From Sphingomonas sp. (GTDB taxonomy: Bacteria > Pseudomonadota > Alphaproteobacteria > Sphingomonadales > Sphingomonadaceae): a stretch of DNA of 64,000 nt. Both the position numbers and the translations under genes were made by a program. The number at the start of each line of letters is the position of its first letter. The stretch's first letter is position 1. The notes beneath the pieces were generated by a model, which was not told the origin of the DNA, did no database searches, and worked only from the letters and a program-made list of their open reading frames with translations. This document shows positions 59,248 through 64,000 of this stretch, one piece after another. The stretch lies in the NCBI RefSeq assembly GCF_029239295.1, contig NZ_JAQZBC010000005.1, positions 124,001 through 188,000 of the forward strand. Reading direction: 5' to 3'.

Positions 59248-60591
59248 TTAGACCGCCGGAAGGCTCAGTACGAAGCGGGCGCCCTCGCAGGGTGCGCTGT
59301 CTACGGTCAGGTCGCCCCCCATCACGCGGGCTAAGCGGCGGGCGATGTAGAGGCCAAGCCCGCTGCCGCCCGGCTCGCTCGTGTCAACCCGTTCGAATTT
59401 GGCGAAGACCCGCTCGTGGTCCTCGACGGCGATGCCCTTCCCCTGATCCGCAACGATCGCGAATACATGATCGCCATCGCGCTGCAGGCGAAGCCAGATG
59501 GTGGCATCACGCGGTGAATAGCGAACCGCGTTGCCGATCAGGTTGACCATGATCTGCAAGATGCGCCGGAACTCGCCACGCACATGTTGCGGCTGATCCA
59601 GGCCTGCCCGATCGATCGTAACGCCGGCGTCAGCGGCGCGAACCGCCAGCAGCCCGGCGGCGCGGCGCACCACATCGGCCAGGTCGACGGTGCCGGCCTC
59701 GGCCGTAAAGTCCGCTCGTTCGATCGCCTCGATATCGGCAAGATCGTCGATCAGTCCCATCAAATGCCGCCCCGCGCTCGCGATATCGGCGGCGTAATCG
59801 GCATATTGCGGGTCGATAGGACCCTCGATGCCGGCGTTGATGCTGTCCGCATTGGCGACGATCCGGCCAAGCGGCGCGCGCAGGATACGATCGAGCCGGT
59901 GGTTGAACGCGCCATCCATGCCCGCGTTGGCTGCTCCGCTGGCACTCGGCTTGGCACCGCACAGGAACGTCGCGCCTGCGAACCCGGCAAAGGCGCCGCC
60001 ACGATCCCGCCGTACATGTCCGGCAAGGATGACCCGGTCGCCACTCGTCGTCAGCACTGCCGGCTGGTCCGCAAAGTCATCGACAGAGGCTACCGCCTCC
60101 AGCAGGGGCAGGGCCCCGTGCGGATCGCTTTCCAGCGTGAATAGCCGGGTCAGCGGCTGGCCCAGCGCCATGGCCATATCGATGCCGTGCCGCTGCGCTG
60201 CCTCGCTGGCCAATCGCTGAAGCCGAAGGCCGGCATCGACATCCCACGTCCAATCCGCTCCGGCGGGCGGCGGAACCGCCATCACCGGCTGCACCGGGCG
60301 CCACGCCGCCCGTTCGCGCATCGGCGAAATGGTCAGCCTCGTCTCGCCTTCGCCCGGCGCGACGCGAACCCAGCAATCGAGATCGACGTCCATGTCGGCA
60401 ATGGTCACGGCGCGGGCGAGCGGGATCTGCAGCCGCCGTGACAATCGCACCATCGCGGCAATCTGCGGATTGGCAGGCGGACGCCCCAGCGCGCCACCTG
60501 CGCGCTCGTTCAGCGTCGCGAACTCGGGATCGGCGTCGATCAACCGATCGGCCGCATCAACCCGGGCGGACATGGTGATGCCTTCGATCAC
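59248..60591 (-). CDS. Sensor histidine kinase-like protein lacking the phospho-acceptor His
   Basis: A 447-residue soluble protein. The ATP-binding domain is intact: N box LIGNAVRYSPRD, G1 DQGKGIAVEDHERVFAKFER, G2 GGSGLGLYIARRLARVMGG. The dimerisation helix reads FNHRLDRILRAPLGRI; in the usual FxxxxSHELRTPL pattern the phospho-acceptor His is replaced by Arg235. A His four residues earlier (H231) could not be in the standard register. The N-terminal 220 residues look like a PAS/GAF-type sensory part. The start GTG at 60591 overlaps the DUF2336 stop by 4 bp. Confidence 0.85.
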   Translation of the reverse strand: MIEGITMSARVDAADRLIDADPEFATLNERAGGALGRPPANPQIAAMVRLSRRLQIPLARAVTIADMDVDLDCWVRVAPGEGETRLTISPMRERAAWRPVQPVMAVPPPAGADWTWDVDAGLRLQRLASEAAQRHGIDMAMALGQPLTRLFTLESDPHGALPLLEAVASVDDFADQPAVLTTSGDRVILAGHVRRDRGGAFAGFAGATFLCGAKPSASGAANAGMDGAFNHRLDRILRAPLGRIVANADSINAGIEGPIDPQYADYAADIASAGRHLMGLIDDLADIEAIERADFTAEAGTVDLADVVRRAAGLLAVRAADAGVTIDRAGLDQPQHVRGEFRRILQIMVNLIGNAVRYSPRDATIWLRLQRDGDHVFAIVADQGKGIAVEDHERVFAKFERVDTSEPGGSGLGLYIARRLARVMGGDLTVDSAPCEGARFVLSLPAV

Positions 60592-61661
60592 GGCAGCTCC
60601 CTGCCATCGATCAGGCGAAGCGCAGCCTGATAGTCCGCCGGGAGCGCGAGATGCGCGATCGCTGCGTGAGCAACCGAAGCAGGAACGGCCACGATCGTGT
60701 CGAGCGCGCTGGCAAACGTCTCCAGGTCGCGGCGCGGATCCGCCTCCCCGAGCGCATAACCGATGCGCGCAAGTCCGGGACGGTCGATGTCGAGCGATCG
60801 AAGCGCGAGCCACAATCGCTCGCCCGCCCGGTCCAGCGTAAGCGCGCGGATGTCACGCTGGCTGATCCCCGTCCGGTTCGCGAGCAACGCGACGAATAGC
60901 GCCACGGCCCCATCCTCGATCGCTGCCGCCAGCAAAACCGCCGTTGCGTCCGGGTCGTGATCGATCAACCGCCCCAGGTCCGCGGCTCTCGCGTCCAGGC
61001 CCACTGCCGTCTCGCAGGAGCGCAGATGGTGCTCCGCAGCGTCGGCGACCGATCGATCGGTGGCGCTCGCCTCCCCACTCAGATCCGGGCGCAAAGCGGC
61101 GGCGACATACCACGTAACGCGCCGGTTCAGCGCTGGCGGCAGCATCTCGCCCGGCGACGTCTCGCATTGGCGGGATCGATGTTCGGCCAGCCGATAGGCC
61201 TGGGCCGCCGCGGCGGTCGCCTGATCGTCACTCTCCGCGAGCTGGCTCAACAGCGCGGCCTGCGCGCCCGGCGGCCGATTGGCGCGCAACGCCTCCCCCA
61301 GCAGATCCTGGCGCGCACGTCCGAGCAGTTCATCGATCAGTTCGGGATCTCGCAGAACGCCCGATACAACCAGGCGCTCCAGCACCTTCGCAGGATCGAA
61401 CACCACATCGCGCGGCACGCCCCGTTCGGAGCACCATCGCGTGTGAATTGCAGCGCCGGTCGCCTCGATCGTGGAGCGCAGCAGCGCGCCTAGTCGAGCG
61501 CGGCTGCGGTCATCCAGCCGTTGCTCGTCAGGCAGAAACAGGTCGTCGATCGTTGCGGCGAGATGCCCGCCAGCGGCACGGTCGGCCATCGCGGCGCGCG
61601 CGAGCAGGGCAGCGGCATCCGACGTCAGGCCCGGCGCGCCTTCAAGAGAATCGACCGACAT
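60588..61661 (-). CDS. DUF2336 domain protein
   Basis: A 357-residue, helical, HEAT-like protein matching the DUF2336 plan: early DQLxxR-like ALLRSTIEATGAAIHTRWCS, the VLERLVVSGVLRDPELIDEL and ALFVALLANRTGISQRDIRAL regions. DUF2336 proteins are largely alphaproteobacterial and often lie beside two-component genes; their biochemical role is unknown. It shares GTGA with the kinase-like gene downstream and starts 24 bp after the nucleotidyltransferase-like gene. Confidence 0.85.
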   Translation of the reverse strand: MSVDSLEGAPGLTSDAAALLARAAMADRAAGGHLAATIDDLFLPDEQRLDDRSRARLGALLRSTIEATGAAIHTRWCSERGVPRDVVFDPAKVLERLVVSGVLRDPELIDELLGRARQDLLGEALRANRPPGAQAALLSQLAESDDQATAAAAQAYRLAEHRSRQCETSPGEMLPPALNRRVTWYVAAALRPDLSGEASATDRSVADAAEHHLRSCETAVGLDARAADLGRLIDHDPDATAVLLAAAIEDGAVALFVALLANRTGISQRDIRALTLDRAGERLWLALRSLDIDRPGLARIGYALGEADPRRDLETFASALDTIVAVPASVAHAAIAHLALPADYQAALRLIDGRELP

Positions 61662-61685
61662 GCGTCTCCCCTAGCGCGGGCGACG

Positions 61686-62873
61686 TTAAGGCGCTGCTAA
61701 GCGCGCGCGTAATGTTTCGATTGCCATCGCCAGCGTCGCCGTGGCGTATATCGCCGCCAGGACAAGCCCGATCATCGGCCATCCCGGTACGGTGCAAATC
61801 GCCAGCACCAGAAGATAGGCCGACGGATCACCCCAGAACAGCGGGCGATGCTCCGAAATCGCCCGGGCGCCCAATGCACCCGCGGTGACCAGCGCCAGGG
61901 CGACGATCAGCGCCGTCATCTCCCCCGTTTCGGCATCGATCGCTCGCCCCAGCACCAGCGCCGCTATTGCAGGCACACCCAGCGCCAGCGCATTGGCGAC
62001 GCGCGCCAGCATCTCTTCATCCCGTAACCAGGCAAAACTCGAGGCGATCGTGGCCGCGATCACGCCCAGCAACGACAGCAGCAGGCCCACGCTCGCGTGC
62101 CCCGCGCCGAGCGCCCCGAGCCCACCCCCCGACACAAGCGCCGCGCCCGCTACCATCGCGGCGCTCGGCACATGGCGGCGCATCAGGGCGGGCAAGCAGG
62201 CGCGGGCAACCGGCCGCACGATCCACCGCTGGAACCAGCCGGAGCGCGCGGCGATCGCCGCACTCACCACCGACCGGCTCCGCGTTTCCAGCGTGTCACG
62301 GCGACGCTCGATGCCATGACCGTTGCCGCGCTCATCATCGGGCATCTGCAGGCGAAGGGCGCCTGACTGTGCTACCACACGCAGCAGCGCAGATTGCACG
62401 TCATAGTCGCGCGGCATCGCCGCTACGTCGCCCAAGTGCCGGCTATCTAATCGGGCGATCCCGGCCCAGGCGTCCCCGCCGCCGATCAGCTCATAAGCAG
62501 GGTCGGCCTCGTCTTCCGCCGCCACCAGCAGAACATCGCCGGCCTCGCGCGCGATTGGATGAAGAATCGCTTCGGTCGTGACCAACCCATCGGCCAGCAC
62601 CAGCAGGTGAGACAGCGGATGGAGGCGAGCGGCAGCTTCGGCTGCGCTGCGCACCGTATCCACCGTGACGCCCCGACGGCCGATCCGCGCCACTGCGCCG
62701 AGCAACTCCGGGGTAACACGCGCAACGACCACCACGATCTGCGCCGCGCCGGCGGCGATCAGCAGGCGCGCCTGATATTCCACAACGGTCATGCCGGCGA
62801 AGGGCAAGGTTGCGGCAAGCGTGCCGGGCCGGTCGTCGGCTTCCTGTACGGCGAAGATCAGCCCTGTGAGCAT
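61686..62873 (-). CDS. Nucleotidyltransferase-like/polytopic membrane fusion protein
   Basis: A 395-residue protein of two parts. Residues 1-180 resemble a sugar-phosphate nucleotidyltransferase (LPFAGMTVVEYQARLLIAAG; AAQIVVVVARVTPELL; LLVLADGLVTTEAIL), but the N-terminal Gly-rich signature is weak. Residues about 225-395 hold five or six membrane helices. The layout recalls bifunctional nucleotidyltransferase-CDP-alcohol phosphatidyltransferases, yet the CDP-alcohol motif DxxDGxxAR is absent. Function unknown. It lies in the HPt/DUF2336/kinase operon. Confidence 0.7.
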   Translation of the reverse strand: MLTGLIFAVQEADDRPGTLAATLPFAGMTVVEYQARLLIAAGAAQIVVVVARVTPELLGAVARIGRRGVTVDTVRSAAEAAARLHPLSHLLVLADGLVTTEAILHPIAREAGDVLLVAAEDEADPAYELIGGGDAWAGIARLDSRHLGDVAAMPRDYDVQSALLRVVAQSGALRLQMPDDERGNGHGIERRRDTLETRSRSVVSAAIAARSGWFQRWIVRPVARACLPALMRRHVPSAAMVAGAALVSGGGLGALGAGHASVGLLLSLLGVIAATIASSFAWLRDEEMLARVANALALGVPAIAALVLGRAIDAETGEMTALIVALALVTAGALGARAISEHRPLFWGDPSAYLLVLAICTVPGWPMIGLVLAAIYATATLAMAIETLRARLAAP

Positions 62874-62938
62874 CGGGCGCTGTTACGGTCAGTACCGGAT
62901 CGGGGCAATCGCCAACCGCGCGGGTTACGCTGCGCGGC

Positions 62939-63232
62939 TCACAATCGCGCAATCAGCTGGCGCAGTTGCTTGACCATCTGCCCATCACCAGCGGGCTTGC
63001 CCGCAGCCTCAGTCGCCAGCGCCGCCAGGCGGATCGCACCGAAACTCGCCGCCAGCCCCTTCAGCCGCCATGCCGCTGCACGCCACGTCCCGTCATCCTC
63101 TGCCGCCTCTATGGCGGTCAGCCCGGCTCGCGCGCTATCAACGAAGGCAGCGCGCAGTTCGGCGATCAGCACCGGATCGTCGCCGACCGCTGCGGCAAGC
63201 GCGGCATCGATAGCTCCGGGATCAACGGCCAT
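62939..63232 (-). CDS. HPt-domain-like protein lacking the phospho-acceptor His
   Basis: A 97-residue four-helix protein of HPt shape. The diagnostic helix reads AAAWRLKGLAASFGAIRLAA: all flanking HPt positions (xLKGxxxxxGAxxL) are kept, but Trp55 stands where the phosphorylated His should be; the codon is TGG. The ATG at 63232 is preferred over a TTG seven codons upstream. It is the first gene of a leftward operon whose last gene is a kinase-like protein also lacking its His. Confidence 0.82.
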   Translation of the reverse strand: MAVDPGAIDAALAAAVGDDPVLIAELRAAFVDSARAGLTAIEAAEDDGTWRAAAWRLKGLAASFGAIRLAALATEAAGKPAGDGQMVKQLRQLIARL

Positions 63233-63316
63233 GCACAGGCCGCTAGCATGCAACGCTTAATCGCAGGTTGCCGCTATTTGCTTTGAGCGACATGAATTCG
63301 TGATACACCTGCGGGA

Positions 63317-64000
63317 ATGACCGGGGGCCCGACGATCATCGACATGCGCACGCGTAAACCCAGCGATGCAGCAATGCACAACATGGAGGAAGCTCCAGCC
63401 GTGATCGCCGAGCAGGTCGCCGTGGAAGATCAACAAGAAACGTATCTGCCCGATGGGGTGGAGCCTGTATCGCCCTGGCGGACGATCGGGCCGGCCGCGC
63501 TGGTCGGCGGATCGCTGGTCTGGGTCGCGCTGGTGCTGTGGCTGGCCCGCAATGACTTGGCGGGCATGTCTGCGCTCGACCTGGCGCAATTCGGCGCGGC
63601 GCTTGTCTCGGTCCCGGCACTCGCAGGGATCGTCTGGCTGTTGGCGCTACGCACGAGCCGCGCCGAGGCCGACCGGTTCGGTGCAACCGCTGCTGCGATG
63701 CGCGAAGAGGCCGCTGCGCTGGAACGCACCGTCGCCTCGCTGTCGGCGGCGCTTGATGCCAATCGTGACAAGCTGGCCGAACAGGCGCGTCAGTTGAGCG
63801 CCCTGGGCGACAGCGCCACCGCGCGTCTTTCCTCGATCGGGCGCGGTCTTTCCGAAGAGATCGACCAGGCCGACGTCCACGCCCGCTCGCTGGCGGAGGC
63901 GGCGACGACTGCTCAGAACAGCCTCTCGGTGCTGCTCGCCACCATGCCCAAGGCGCAGAGTGAGGCCGAAGGGCTGACCACACGGATCGAGAATGCCGGG
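63317..64000 (+). CDS. Coiled-coil inner-membrane protein of unknown function (cut by the right edge)
   Basis: The frame is open from an ATG at 63317 to the window end, giving 228 residues. After an acidic 50-residue cytoplasmic stretch come two membrane helices (IGPAALVGGSLVWVALVLWL and VSVPALAGIVWLLALRT), then a long Ala/Glu/Arg-rich coiled coil (from about residue 125) with heptad character. It looks like a tip or kinetochore-like sensor without a visible output domain, which may lie outside. It is divergent from the HPt-like operon across 84 bp and may be functionally tied to it. Confidence 0.75.
   Translation, partial: MTGGPTIIDMRTRKPSDAAMHNMEEAPAVIAEQVAVEDQQETYLPDGVEPVSPWRTIGPAALVGGSLVWVALVLWLARNDLAGMSALDLAQFGAALVSVPALAGIVWLLALRTSRAEADRFGATAAAMREEAAALERTVASLSAALDANRDKLAEQARQLSALGDSATARLSSIGRGLSEEIDQADVHARSLAEAATTAQNSLSVLLATMPKAQSEAEGLTTRIENAG

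Overview
The window is one stretch of a GC-rich bacterial chromosome, most likely an alphaproteobacterium of the Sphingomonadaceae (Sphingomonas-like). This rests on overall gene content, a FlbD-type sigma-54 activator in a polar-type flagellar cluster, a single bifunctional Rsh protein, and an HPt/DUF2336/sensor-kinase neighbourhood. No rRNA, tRNA, insertion sequence, prophage or CRISPR array was seen. Dense coding with frequent 4-bp start/stop overlaps is the rule.

Positions 1-27691 are a near-continuous flagellar cluster. A leftward operon runs flbD-fliE-fliF-fliG-fliH-fliI-fliJ-fliK (7532 to the left edge). The flagellin gene follows rightward at 7948 and carries an unusual Asp-Pro triplet repeat. 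After a two-gene metabolic interlude (DUF1989 plus a YqcI/YcgG heme-enzyme homologue) come leftward operons: transglycosylase-flhA-fliA, then flgM-flgN, then a compact MotA-like/MotB-like pair with flgA. The rightward operon flgBCDEFGHIJKL follows, then canonical motAB. The regulatory hierarchy can be read from the DNA: consensus sigma-54 promoters precede the transglycosylase-flhA-fliA operon and flgB, sigma-28 promoters (TAAA-N15-GCCGTTTC-like) precede flagellin, flgM and motA, and a recurring dyad CGGCAA-N4-TTGCCG is a candidate FlbD site.

Positions 27731-54274 are ordinary chromosome: isoaspartyl peptidase, two tandem acyltransferases, DUF1993, ispG, a thiolase/acyl-CoA dehydrogenase pair, smc, a GT87-like membrane protein, a radical SAM protein linked to DNA repair, a quinone-reductase-like flavoprotein, rarD, gpmA, a dienelactone hydrolase, an HxlR regulator with clear operators, rsh, a DUF885 peptidase-like protein, an M48-LysM protease, a GT2 glycosyltransferase and an MFS transporter.

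Positions 54303-59215 hold an iron alcohol dehydrogenase, a secreted low-complexity protein and a probable lipid-linked glycan group (methyltransferase, GtrA, GT-C-like membrane protein). Positions 59248-63232 form a leftward four-gene operon: HPt-like protein, nucleotidyltransferase-like membrane protein, DUF2336 protein, sensor-kinase-like protein. Both signalling proteins lack the conserved phospho-acceptor histidine (Trp in the HPt, Arg in the kinase). With the divergent coiled-coil membrane protein at the right edge, this is the best candidate here for an undescribed system. The other notable candidate is the compact second stator, whose MotA-like subunit lacks the first membrane helix.
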